The notes under the pieces: model-generated
Told to the model about the DNA's origin: nothing
Seen by the model: the letters and a program-made list of their open reading frames with translations, nothing else
The model's database searches: none
Translations under genes and position numbers: made by a program
Shown: positions 56,493 through 64,000 of the stretch, piece after piece
Position numbering within the stretch: the first letter of the stretch is position 1
Layout of the letters: every line of letters begins with the position of its first letter
Source: Clostridium_AD sp036569345
GTDB lineage: Bacteria > Bacillota > Clostridia > Clostridiales > Clostridiaceae
NCBI RefSeq assembly: GCF_036569345.1
Contig: NZ_DATCQT010000175.1
Location: 1 to 64,000 of the forward strand
Direction of reading: 5' to 3'
DNA length: 64,000 nucleotides

Positions 56493-57601
56493 ACAAGAAA
56501 AAATACTTCATCATAATCATTGGTATTTTTATTAGTGTATTTATTGCGCTTGGGCAAGAACGGATTCCTATCGAAGGGTTAGCGATTATTACTGGCATTG
56601 GTTATGAAATAGAGATAAAAGGTGAAAATGTCATTGAATATAGTGTACCAATTAGTACAAATGTTTACAAATCCAGTGGCATGCAAGTTAACTTGTTGTT
56701 TAAAGAGCAAGGGCAAAATTTAGGAGAAGTAATTCAGAAAAGACAAGAAAAAATGGATAAAAAGTTTGTCCAGGGACAGGAAAAGGTAGTTTTGATTAGC
56801 GAGGATTATGCCCGGTATGGTTTAAAAACTTTGATAGAGGAAAGATTTAGAAATCCAGAAACAAACGATATGGCCTATATGGCAGTATGTAAAGGAAAAG
56901 CAGAGGATTACCTAAATTACAAGGTAAAGGGATATAGCAACTCTTCAGAGTATTTAGGGGGGCTTATAGAATCTTCTGTTAATTACAATTTTTTTTCTGA
57001 CGACGAAAAGCTAATAGATGCATATGTGAGGATTGGAGCAGAGGGTAGGTGCCTGGTGATTCCATATATAGACATAACAGAAGAAGGGATAGAAATCATT
57101 GGTATGGCTATTTTTAAAGAGGATAAAATGATAGCAGTGGCAGACACAAAAAACAGTAAAATCCTTAATTTATTAAAGAACGATAATGTAAAAGGGGTAA
57201 TATCTTTACAAAAGAGTCCTAAAGAGTATATTGATTTTGAAGCAAAAATTGGTAAAAGAAAGGTGAAATGTTATAAGCAAGGGGATAAATATAGTTTCAA
57301 TATTGATTTAAAACTCACAGGTACAGTTATAAATAATGAAATGTATGCTAATATGCTAAAGGATATAAAGAAAAAAAAAGAATTTGAAAAAGATATTGCA
57401 AAAAGTATAGAAAATCAATGTGATGATTTTATAAAAATAATGAAAAGTGATTATAAGGTAGATTGTATTTCACTTGGCAGAGAAGCTGCTGCCAAGTATG
57501 GAAGGCAGAAAATAATTGATTGGAATGAAGTGGTTTCCAGTGCTGACATTAAAGTAAATGTAGTTGTTAAGGTGGATTCACAGGGTAGAGGAGATTATTA
57601 A
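56489..57601 (+). CDS. Ger(x)C-family germination protein 1, no lipobox cysteine
   Basis: A 370-residue GerC protein: N-terminal signal-anchor (about 5-22), then the Ger_xC domain (ITGIGYEIEI, GQNLGEVIQKRQEKMDKKFVQGQEKVVLISEDYARYGL) and the C-terminal half ending KYGRQKIIDWNEVVSSADIKVNVVVKV. Classical GerC has a lipobox (LxGCWD..E); here the equivalent position reads ALGQERIP, with Gln for Cys, so it is not lipid-modified. Starts with TTG after GGAGGAGG, overlapping gerB1 by 4 bases. Confidence 0.9.
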   Translation: MNKKKYFIIIIGIFISVFIALGQERIPIEGLAIITGIGYEIEIKGENVIEYSVPISTNVYKSSGMQVNLLFKEQGQNLGEVIQKRQEKMDKKFVQGQEKVVLISEDYARYGLKTLIEERFRNPETNDMAYMAVCKGKAEDYLNYKVKGYSNSSEYLGGLIESSVNYNFFSDDEKLIDAYVRIGAEGRCLVIPYIDITEEGIEIIGMAIFKEDKMIAVADTKNSKILNLLKNDNVKGVISLQKSPKEYIDFEAKIGKRKVKCYKQGDKYSFNIDLKLTGTVINNEMYANMLKDIKKKKEFEKDIAKSIENQCDDFIKIMKSDYKVDCISLGREAAAKYGRQKIIDWNEVVSSADIKVNVVVKVDSQGRGDY

Positions 57602-57603
57602 GG

Positions 57604-58692
57604 ATGCAAATAGAAAAGAAAAATCTACTAACTCCAAATGAAGTTACTTTTTTATTAATAGGGATTATGTTTGATGTAATGGCGACAAGTTTACCTAATG
57701 GTGGAATAGCTATTGCAAAACAGGATGAGTGGATTTCTGTAATAATAGGGGCTCTATATCCTTTATATGTAGCTCTCTTAGCTATATATGTAAGTGGGAA
57801 ATTTCCTAAAGATAATATTTTAGTGCTTAGTAAAAGATACCTGGGCAAGACCCTTGGGAGCATATTAAATTTTCTTTTTTTACTAAGTTTTTTTAGCTTT
57901 TTTCCACCCTTGATTTCAACAATTGGGATAATTGTAAGAACGGAAGCATTACCTATCTTAACCCCCTATAAAATTTACTTAGCTTTATTTTTTGTAGGGG
58001 TATACGCTGCAAGCCGCGGAATTAAAGTGATGGGAAGAATATGTTCTATCGCCTTTTGGATGGTGATCGCAATCATGATCCCTACCATTTCTATTTTAAA
58101 ACAAGGAAGCTATTTAAATATAAGTCCTGTATTTGGAACAGGGATTGTAAACATTTTAAAAGGAACCGTGTACTCTGCTTATGATTACTCATTAATGGAA
58201 CTTATATTTTTAATTTATCCCTTTATAAATGATAGTAGCAAAATAAAGAGCTCCGCTTTAAAGGCAGTAGGATTTACTGCTATTATATATACCTGGATTA
58301 CGTTTATAACCATATATTATATGGGAAAAGATAATATTCCTAAAACAATATATAGTTTTTTTACAGTGACAGAAGCAGTACAGGTTGATATAGTAAATAA
58401 TTTCAGATATATTTTCGTATTTTTCTGGATAATTATAGCAATTAAATCTGTGGCTATTTTTAATTATGTGTGTATGTTTTTCTTAGAGGATATTAAAAAA
58501 ATAAAACATAAAAAAGTAATATATGTAGTTATGGCTGTTGTGGTTATTATCACTACAAAGACCTATTATGGAGATAAGTTAGCAATGGAGGAAATTATAA
58601 AATATACCCTTCCAATCAGCGTTATATACAATTTAATATATTTAACCCTCATGGCCAGTTTAGTATGGATAAAAAAAGGAGGTGTAAAATGA
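57604..58692 (+). CDS. GerB-family germination permease 2
   Basis: A 362-residue 10-helix permease similar to GerB1. NEVTFLLIGIMFDVMATSLPNGGIAIAKQDEWISV replaces the usual VGxGILxLP of TM1 with MATSLP, so the substrate loop differs from the other two copies. Blocks GALYPLYVALLAIYVSGKFP and YLNISPVFGTGIVNILKGT are conserved. SD GAGGAGA lies nine bases before ATG. It starts 2 bases after gerC1 ends and overlaps gerC2 by 4. Confidence 0.9.
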   Translation: MQIEKKNLLTPNEVTFLLIGIMFDVMATSLPNGGIAIAKQDEWISVIIGALYPLYVALLAIYVSGKFPKDNILVLSKRYLGKTLGSILNFLFLLSFFSFFPPLISTIGIIVRTEALPILTPYKIYLALFFVGVYAASRGIKVMGRICSIAFWMVIAIMIPTISILKQGSYLNISPVFGTGIVNILKGTVYSAYDYSLMELIFLIYPFINDSSKIKSSALKAVGFTAIIYTWITFITIYYMGKDNIPKTIYSFFTVTEAVQVDIVNNFRYIFVFFWIIIAIKSVAIFNYVCMFFLEDIKKIKHKKVIYVVMAVVVIITTKTYYGDKLAMEEIIKYTLPISVIYNLIYLTLMASLVWIKKGGVK

Positions 58693-59810
58693 AAAAATAT
58701 ATGAATAAACTATTTATTGTTTTCTTATGCAGTACTTTCTTTTTCGTGTTTTTTGGTGGTGAAAAAATGAAGTTAAACACTGTGGAGGAGTTGGATATTT
58801 ATGTGGGAGCAGGAGTAGGGATAAATAAATATGGAGAAGGGGATATAAAGTTTAGAATCCCTGCCATATCGAACTCATATAAACAAGACGGGAGCGTTGA
58901 ACGTGTAATAAGTACTGGAGTAGGAAGTACCATTGGCAAAACTAGAGAAAATAGGCAAAATAGAATAGCGAAGCAACTTTTTTTTGGTCTTGCAAAAGTT
59001 TATTTAATAGAAGAAGAATATGCTAGGTATGGGATAAGGCCTCTTATAGATGTTAATTTTAAGAATGCTGCGGTTAGTAATAGTTTATTTTTAGTGGTAT
59101 GTAAAGGTAGGAGTGAAGGATATTTTAACCTTGATATTCCTGGATATGATAATCCCGCAGATTTTATTAGCGATATGATTAAAAGTTCAGTAAACTATAA
59201 TTTTTTCAAGAAAAACTACATGCTTCAAAATGCAGTATTATCAATGGATGCAGAGGGGAAAAATATAATTAGTCCCTATATTGAAATAAGTGAAGATGGA
59301 ATCAAAATGGCAGGAATGGTAGTTTTTAAAAAGGATAAGTTAGCTACTATTTTGGGTATGAAGGATACAAAAATAATGAATATGCTACGGGAAACCAAGG
59401 TAAAGGGCATATTAACCATACAAAAGGATTCAAAAGAATATGTAAATTATGAAGCGGAATCTAAAAGAAAAATTACATGTACAAAAACAGGAGGTAAATA
59501 TACTTTTATTATTGATTTAAATTTGAAAGGAGAAATTATTAGCAATGAATTATATAAAGATATGGCAGGAAATAAAGAGGAAACAAAAAAATTTGAAGAT
59601 GACATGGCAAAACAAGTGAAAGAAATGTGTAATGGATTTTTGGATAAGATGAAGAATGAGTATAAAGTGGATTGTCTACAGCTAGGATGGGTGGCTGCCG
59701 CAAAATATGGAAGAGACACAGGAGTAGATTGGGATAAGGTTGTTTCTAACTCTGAAATTAAGGTAAATGTAAAAGTACATGTTGATAAAGTAGGAAGAGG
59801 ACAGTATTAG
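58689..59810 (+). CDS. Ger(x)C-family germination protein 2, no lipobox cysteine
   Basis: A 373-residue GerC protein with one N-terminal membrane segment (about 8-25) that contains a Cys (LCSTFFFVFFGGE) but no proper lipobox. Family blocks are TVEELDIYVGAGVGINKYGEG, IGKTRENRQNRIAKQLFFGLAKVYLIEEEYARYGI and the C-terminal CLQLGWVAAAKYGRDTGVDWDKVVSNSEIKVNV. ATG 58689 follows AGGAGGTG; it overlaps gerB2 by 4 bases. Confidence 0.9.
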   Translation: MKKYMNKLFIVFLCSTFFFVFFGGEKMKLNTVEELDIYVGAGVGINKYGEGDIKFRIPAISNSYKQDGSVERVISTGVGSTIGKTRENRQNRIAKQLFFGLAKVYLIEEEYARYGIRPLIDVNFKNAAVSNSLFLVVCKGRSEGYFNLDIPGYDNPADFISDMIKSSVNYNFFKKNYMLQNAVLSMDAEGKNIISPYIEISEDGIKMAGMVVFKKDKLATILGMKDTKIMNMLRETKVKGILTIQKDSKEYVNYEAESKRKITCTKTGGKYTFIIDLNLKGEIISNELYKDMAGNKEETKKFEDDMAKQVKEMCNGFLDKMKNEYKVDCLQLGWVAAAKYGRDTGVDWDKVVSNSEIKVNVKVHVDKVGRGQY

Positions 59811-59828
59811 ATAAGAAGGTGACACCTC

Positions 59829-60977
59829 TTGAAAAAGAAAAAAATAATAATTATGTTTTTAGTGGCGTTTATAGTTTCCCTTTATGTTGAAAAATTGCAA
59901 GTAAGCCCTATGGAGGAATTAAATATAATCACAGGCATTGGGTATGATATTAACAGAGAGTTAAATGGTAATGTGCAATATAGCGTTCCTTTTACTATAT
60001 ATGATTTTAAAAGCAAGGGAAAAGGGGGCACAAGCAGAACTACTAAAAATGCAGCTAAAACTAGTGAACAAGGCAGTAGTGTCTTAAAAACAAAGGCAAA
60101 AAGTATTGGAGAAACAAGGGAAGGTAGACAATTAAAGTCCAGTAAACCTCTTAAAATTGGAACTGAAAAAATAGCTATAATAGGTGAAGAACAGGCATCC
60201 TATGGAATATTAAATATTGTGAATATTCTATTTTTTAATGCGAATATTAATGATAGAAATATTTTTTCAGTATGCAAAGGGAAGGCAGAAGAAATATTAA
60301 ATTTTAGGGTAGAAGGGTATCCTAGTTCTGCTGATTTTATGGAAGGTATGGTTAGACATGCCACAAACTATAATTTTTTATCTTCGGATTATAATTTATT
60401 GAATATATATGTAACATTGGATTCAGAAGGTAAAAACTTAGTACTTCCCTACCTAGAAATAAAGGGAAAAAATATTGCGCTTACAGGCATGGCCTTATTT
60501 AAAGGGGATAAAATGGCTTATGTACTACCTATAAAGGAAGGCAAAATTATGAATATGCTTAGGGAGAAAAAAGGTAAAGGAATATTAAGTTTGCAGGAAG
60601 GTCCAGGTAAGTATATAAGTTATGATGCAATGGTTAAAAGGAAGGTAAAATGTAATAAGAGAGAAGGCAAATATGAATTCATCATTGAGTTAGATTTTAA
60701 GGGAGACATCATAGAGAACACATTATATAAAGCTATTAAAAAAGATAGTGAAAAAGAATTTGAAGAACTCATGTCAAAAAAAATAGAAAAAATGTGTTAT
60801 GATTTTTTGGAAGAAATGAAAAATAGTTATAAAATAGATTGCTTAAATTTAGGGATGTATGCTGCGGCCAAATATGGTAGAGAAACCGGAGTAGATTGGA
60901 ATGAACAGGTAAGTAATGCAGATATTAAAGTTAATGTAGTGGTGAAAATTGATAAGATGGGAACAGGGCAGTACTAA
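59829..60977 (+). CDS. Ger(x)C-family germination protein 3, no lipobox cysteine
   Basis: A 382-residue GerC protein. The N-terminal hydrophobic segment (about 4-20, IIIMFLVAFIVSLYVEKLQV) has no cysteine. A Lys/Ser/Gly/Thr-rich insertion (about 55-90) is absent from copies 1 and 2. Blocks EELNIITGIGYDINREL, IGETREGRQLKSSKPLKIGTEKIAIIGEEQASYGI and the terminal NLGMYAAAKYGRETGVDWNEQVSNADIKVNV match. TTG start follows AAGGTG by 8 bases, 18 bases after gerC2. Two C genes in a row without a B gene between them suggests tandem duplication. Confidence 0.9.
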   Translation: MKKKKIIIMFLVAFIVSLYVEKLQVSPMEELNIITGIGYDINRELNGNVQYSVPFTIYDFKSKGKGGTSRTTKNAAKTSEQGSSVLKTKAKSIGETREGRQLKSSKPLKIGTEKIAIIGEEQASYGILNIVNILFFNANINDRNIFSVCKGKAEEILNFRVEGYPSSADFMEGMVRHATNYNFLSSDYNLLNIYVTLDSEGKNLVLPYLEIKGKNIALTGMALFKGDKMAYVLPIKEGKIMNMLREKKGKGILSLQEGPGKYISYDAMVKRKVKCNKREGKYEFIIELDFKGDIIENTLYKAIKKDSEKEFEELMSKKIEKMCYDFLEEMKNSYKIDCLNLGMYAAAKYGRETGVDWNEQVSNADIKVNVVVKIDKMGTGQY

Positions 60978-60999
60978 AAGTACATGGAGAGTAAATAAG

Positions 61000-62085
61000 A
61001 TGGATAAAGCAAAAATAAATTTGTTGGAAGAAAGCGAATGCATAGCAATGGTAGTTGGGTTTGTAACCAGCGTAGGTCTTTTATCATTACCCAATGGAGT
61101 AGTAAAGGATGCTAAACAGGATGGATGGCTATCGGTTGTTATTGGTGGAATATATCCTCTATTTCTGGCTTTCTTATCTATTTATTATGTAAAAAAACAT
61201 CCAAATGAGGATATATTAGTTTTAAGTAAGAAATATTTAGGAGTCATTCTTGGTACCATATGCAATATTTTATTTATGGCTCAGTTTGGTGTATATTTGA
61301 TAGGGGTTGCATCTGGAATGAGTAATGTTTTTATATGCCATGCAACAGCTTTTTTAACACCAATAAAGCTTTTCATTCCTGCTATATTAGTAGCTACTTA
61401 TTTAGCTCTTAAAGAGATAAAAGTATTGGCAAGAATAAATATAATTGGTCTTTATGCTGTGGTGATATCGATATTAACCTTACTAACATCCTTGCAAAGT
61501 GGTAACTACCTGAATTTGCTTCCTGTTTTTGGAACTGGGTATAAAAATATTTTAAAGTCAAGCCTTGAATCCGCTTATGCTTATGGTGGACTAGAGGGAA
61601 TATTTTTAATTTATCCTTTTATGAGAAACAAAGATAAAATTAAAGCAGTAGTGTTGAAATCTAGTTTTTTAATTATGTCACTTTATATTTTGACAACTTT
61701 TATATGTATCTATTCCTTAGGATATAAGGTTACTTCTAAAGCATTATGGCCAGTTTTACTAGTAACAGAAGGAGTAAATTTACCGGTACTAAATAGCTTT
61801 CGTTACATATTTTTATTTTTATGGAGCGTAACTATATTTAGGACGTTATCAAATTATCAGTATTCAGTTACATATATTTTAAGTTATATACTAAAAGTAA
61901 AAGATGAAAAGAAGGTTTATTGCTTTACAGTTCCTATTATAATTTACTTGTGCTTAAAAGTTGGAAGTGAAATGCACAGACGGGCTTTTCTCGGCTATAT
62001 TATTCCGAAGGTAACATTGTTTAATATAACATACATATCTATTATTGCTATATTGATATTTATAAAAGACAAAGGTCGAAAGTGA
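61000..62085 (+). CDS. GerB-family germination permease 3
   Basis: A 361-residue 10-helix permease and the last gene of the operon. ESECIAMVVGFVTSVGLLSLPNGVVKDAKQDGWLSVVIGGIYPL is close to GerB1, although GerB1's first glycines differ. ATG 61000 follows GGAGA by nine bases. A terminator (62135-62163) closes the unit. Together the operon has one A, three B and three C subunits; a single A with alternative B/C partners could give receptors with different germinant ranges. Confidence 0.92.
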   Translation: MDKAKINLLEESECIAMVVGFVTSVGLLSLPNGVVKDAKQDGWLSVVIGGIYPLFLAFLSIYYVKKHPNEDILVLSKKYLGVILGTICNILFMAQFGVYLIGVASGMSNVFICHATAFLTPIKLFIPAILVATYLALKEIKVLARINIIGLYAVVISILTLLTSLQSGNYLNLLPVFGTGYKNILKSSLESAYAYGGLEGIFLIYPFMRNKDKIKAVVLKSSFLIMSLYILTTFICIYSLGYKVTSKALWPVLLVTEGVNLPVLNSFRYIFLFLWSVTIFRTLSNYQYSVTYILSYILKVKDEKKVYCFTVPIIIYLCLKVGSEMHRRAFLGYIIPKVTLFNITYISIIAILIFIKDKGRK

Positions 62086-62134
62086 ACTATTTTTAATAAA
62101 AATTTTCTTTTTATGCATTTATATTTTTATTGTA

Positions 62135-62163
62135 AAAAACTCCAGAAGATTCTGGAGTTTTTT
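62135..62163. terminator. Terminator of the ger operon
   Basis: AAAAACTCCAGAA and TTCTGGAGTTTTT pair around GA, flanked by A and T runs. It also faces the converging small gene at 62183. Confidence 0.9.
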
Positions 62164-62182
62164 AGGACATATTAAGTTTTAA

Positions 62183-62347
62183 TTATTTGTTATGAGATAA
62201 TTTAGAACGTTTAGTGAGTTTGTCATTATTTGCATCTATTCTTGAACCGTTTTCAATTCCTATATCACCACCACTTTGAGGAAACATTTTTCTAAGTTCA
62301 GCATTAGATTTTTTTTCGGTTTTCATGTGACTTTTATTATTGTGCAT
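62183..62347 (-). CDS. 54-residue hydrophilic small protein
   Basis: A short frame encoding MHNNKSHMKTEKKSNAELRK, then MFPQSGGDIGIENGSRIDAN and NDKLTKRSKLSHNK. SD TAAAAGGAGGAA is at the right distance from ATG, which supports real translation. The composition (Lys, Asn, Ser, Asp; no Cys) recalls small acid-soluble or coat-associated spore proteins, but I see no known SASP motif. It lies between the ger terminator and an AT-rich promoter region. Confidence 0.7.
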   Translation of the reverse strand: MHNNKSHMKTEKKSNAELRKMFPQSGGDIGIENGSRIDANNDKLTKRSKLSHNK

Positions 62348-62560
62348 AAATATTCCTCCTTTTATGTTGTTGTATAATATTAATATAACCCTAACAACAT
62401 AAAAATATATGTGCGAAAAATTGCTATAAATGGTGGAGGTTTTTTTAAACTTATTATATAATACAAATATACATAAATTTGAATGTATGAATTTATATAG
62501 ATGTAATATACTATTAATATGAGTTCTATAATTAAAAAATTAAAGAGGATGTGACTTAAT

Positions 62561-63286
62561 ATGCCGTTTAATGTATATGATAGCAATAGAAAATATTTAG
62601 GATTTATTCAAGCTGCATATCCACAATATACAAATGTATTCATGGTTGCTAGTACAAATATTAAGTTAGAGAAAAAAGACTTTGATATAAATAATATTAA
62701 ATCTGAGTTAGCTAGTTTTTTGGGATGTAAAAGTATCTTAGGAAAAATTAATGAACTAAGATTAAGCAAAAGTATCGATAATATAATAAATAAAGAATTT
62801 AATAAATATAAAGATAATACATATGAAGAATTATTGAAACTTGTATACCTTAGAATATTACGTTATGGAGAAAAAATTCAGTATAAAAAAGTGGAAAATG
62901 CACAAATCGATGCATATTTTTTAGTTGACATTAATAATGTTGTGATTGAAAATGACTCTATAATTATAGATGAAGAGATAGATTATATTTGTAATGAGAA
63001 AATAGGAAATCTTATTCCCATGGTTGCAAAGATAACTGATTATCCTAGAATACAAATTGATAGCATGATGTCAGGGCAAGGGTTGCTATTAGGTGCAGAC
63101 CTTGCTGATTTGGTGGGGAGAAGCCATATTCACAGGACAAAATTAAAATTAAAATCAGGAAATTTTATTCACGAGCTTGATTTTCCTGTGGAATTATACA
63201 TAAAAAAAGGTGATACTATTGAAATCTATGTAGATAATAGAGTTATTAAAAGAATATTTTGTGATGGTATTATATACGAATTTTAA
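62561..63286 (+). CDS. Protein of unknown function (241 aa)
   Basis: A 241-residue soluble protein that I do not recognise. The first part (1-120) is Lys/Asn/Leu-rich and helical, with MPFNVYDSNRKYLGFIQAAY at the start. The second part (about 125-241) looks like a beta-sandwich or CBM-like segment with LADLVGRSHIHRTKLKL, FIHELDFPVELYIKKGDTIEIYV and a FCDGIIYEF end. No membrane helix, signal peptide or catalytic motif. SD GAGGATGTG precedes ATG. Standing alone between two intergenic regions of about 210 and 250 bases. Confidence 0.65.
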   Translation: MPFNVYDSNRKYLGFIQAAYPQYTNVFMVASTNIKLEKKDFDINNIKSELASFLGCKSILGKINELRLSKSIDNIINKEFNKYKDNTYEELLKLVYLRILRYGEKIQYKKVENAQIDAYFLVDINNVVIENDSIIIDEEIDYICNEKIGNLIPMVAKITDYPRIQIDSMMSGQGLLLGADLADLVGRSHIHRTKLKLKSGNFIHELDFPVELYIKKGDTIEIYVDNRVIKRIFCDGIIYEF

Positions 63287-63539
63287 AGGTTTTTAAAAAT
63301 GAGTACAAATTGAGAATAATGTGCTGTTTTAGATTAAGTGTTTTTTCTAAGATTATGCTATAACAAAAAGTATATATTGCTAGGAATGCGCTCACTTAGC
63401 CAAGTAATTCTAAAATTATTTTATTTACAGCGGCTAAAAAACACAAACTCGCTTAAGCTCAAACATGTATTTTTGTGTAAAAATAGTTTTACAGCGAAAT
63501 GAGAATGACTGGCTACATTATAGGAAGAAGGTTATAAAT
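63287..63539. other. 253-base spacer, nothing recognised
   Basis: AT-rich with a local GC-rich stretch (GGAATGCGCTCACTTAGCC, 63384-63402) but no frame of note, clear terminator or promoter. I see no known RNA motif. Confidence 0.3.
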
Positions 63540-63953
63540 ATGTATATAAGTGAAAAAACACTAGTTGTTCGTTATTGTGAGACGGATAAGATGGCCAGAG
63601 TTTATCACGCTAATTATCTAGTGTACTTTGAAGTGGGCAGAACAGAATTTATAAAGAAAATTGGCATGAGTTATTCTGATATGGAGAAAATCGGGATAAT
63701 GATACCAGTGATTGAGAGTAATTGCAAATATATTCAAGGGGCAGAATATGAGGAAACATTAATAATAAAAACATCTATTGAAGAATTAACACCAGTAAAG
63801 GTAACCTTCAATTATTCGGTTGTTAGAAAAAAAGATGGTATAGAAATCACTAAAGGGAGCACAAAACATGTCTTCGTTAGTAACGATTTTAAGATAATTA
63901 ATTTGAAAAAAAAGCATCCTGATATATTAGAAAAATTACAGTTATTGGTATAA
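63540..63953 (+). CDS. YbgC/4-hydroxybenzoyl-CoA thioesterase-family protein
   Basis: A 137-residue hotdog-fold acyl-CoA thioesterase: VRYCETDKMARVYHANYLVYFEVGRTEFI contains the catalytic Asp and the NYxxYFE pattern of the YbgC/FcbC group. The rest of the domain has VIESNCKYIQGAEYEETLIIKTSIEELTPVKVTFNYSV. It hydrolyses an acyl-CoA or acyl-ACP; substrate length is unknown. Start ATG 63540 (MYISEK) follows GGAAGAAGG; the upstream in-frame ATG is not supported by a ribosome site. The next gene begins 28 bases later. Confidence 0.92.
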   Translation: MYISEKTLVVRYCETDKMARVYHANYLVYFEVGRTEFIKKIGMSYSDMEKIGIMIPVIESNCKYIQGAEYEETLIIKTSIEELTPVKVTFNYSVVRKKDGIEITKGSTKHVFVSNDFKIINLKKKHPDILEKLQLLV

Positions 63954-63981
63954 TTAAAAGGAAGCCAAATTGGGGGAGAAC

Positions 63982-64000
63982 ATGTTTTTTAAAACCGAAA
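63982..64000 (+). CDS. First codons of a following gene (cut by window edge)
   Basis: ATG 63982 is preceded by GGGGGAGAAC, a strong ribosome site, and opens MFFKTE before the window ends. It may form an operon with the thioesterase. Nothing more can be said. Confidence 0.5.

Overview
The window is about 64 kb of AT-rich DNA (roughly 30% G+C by eye) from a strictly anaerobic, endospore-forming Firmicute, most likely Clostridium sensu stricto. The reasons are a spore-germination (ger) operon, sporulation-sigma-like promoters, an AgrB/AgrD peptide system close to that of C. perfringens and C. botulinum, an [FeFe]-hydrogenase and the HydG maturase, a C. beijerinckii-type NADP secondary alcohol dehydrogenase, TPP and SAM riboswitches, and AGGAGG ribosome sites throughout. 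I see no rRNA, tRNA, CRISPR array, prophage or insertion sequence. This is ordinary chromosome with many single-gene or two-gene units bounded by strong hairpin terminators.

Layout. 0-2 kb: end of a Gly/His repeat protein, a CsbD-like stress protein and a DUF1186 protein. 2.1-5.9 kb: an agr-type quorum-sensing locus (DUF5317 membrane protein, kinase-less AgrC-like sensor, agrB, a 44-residue agrD) followed by a GGDEF/HD-GYP c-di-GMP enzyme. 6-9 kb: phosphoglycerate mutase, YARHG protein, esterase. 8.9-12.3 kb: NADP alcohol dehydrogenase behind a consensus sigma-54 promoter, with its likely enhancer-binding activator beside it. 12.5-20.7 kb: transaldolase, soluble PAS histidine kinase, sugar-dehydrogenase-like propeller, malic enzyme, PpaX-like phosphatase, C39-like peptidase. 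21-30 kb: group-B-type [FeFe]-hydrogenase, LiaF-like protein, GGDEF-EAL protein, pirin, an acyl-CoA dehydrogenase fused to an EtfA domain, and an HxlR regulator divergent from a tandem BFD [2Fe-2S] protein. 30-40 kb: permease, DUF3048 lipoprotein, NlpC/P60 enzyme, riboswitch-controlled thiT, GlpA-like oxidoreductase, beta-carbonic anhydrase, polysaccharide deacetylase, TM1266-family regulator and hydG. 40-50 kb: SAM-riboswitch metY-metA, two YbaK-type tRNA editing paralogues, a Met-rich repeat protein, a YjeM-type permease, a degenerate PLP-fold/GNAT fusion, MFS exporter. 50-62 kb: lipoprotein, XdhC, M29 aminopeptidase, then a seven-gene ger operon (A-B-C-B-C-C-B). 62-64 kb: a 54-residue protein on the minus strand, an unknown protein, an acyl-CoA thioesterase and the first codons of the next gene.

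How the genes work together. Several units concern redox balance in fermentation: alcohol dehydrogenase, hydrogenase, HydG and its regulator, the acyl-CoA dehydrogenase fusion and BFD proteins. Rex-like operators (13 of 14 matches) lie near both the alcohol dehydrogenase and the hydrogenase. Methionine synthesis runs through O-acetylhomoserine: MetA has Glu111 and is paired with MetY. Signalling is dense, with an agr peptide system, two c-di-GMP proteins, a PAS kinase and a sigma-54 activator.

The observations most worth follow-up are: a four-helix structured leader plus terminator ahead of TM1266-hydG; a 69-base element shared by the csbD-like and gpmA genes, combining a SigE/SigK-like promoter with a covarying hairpin; the acyl-CoA dehydrogenase-EtfA fusion; a PLP-fold protein lacking its catalytic lysine fused to an acetyltransferase; the expanded ger operon whose three GerC proteins lack a lipobox cysteine; and the NMPM-repeat protein.
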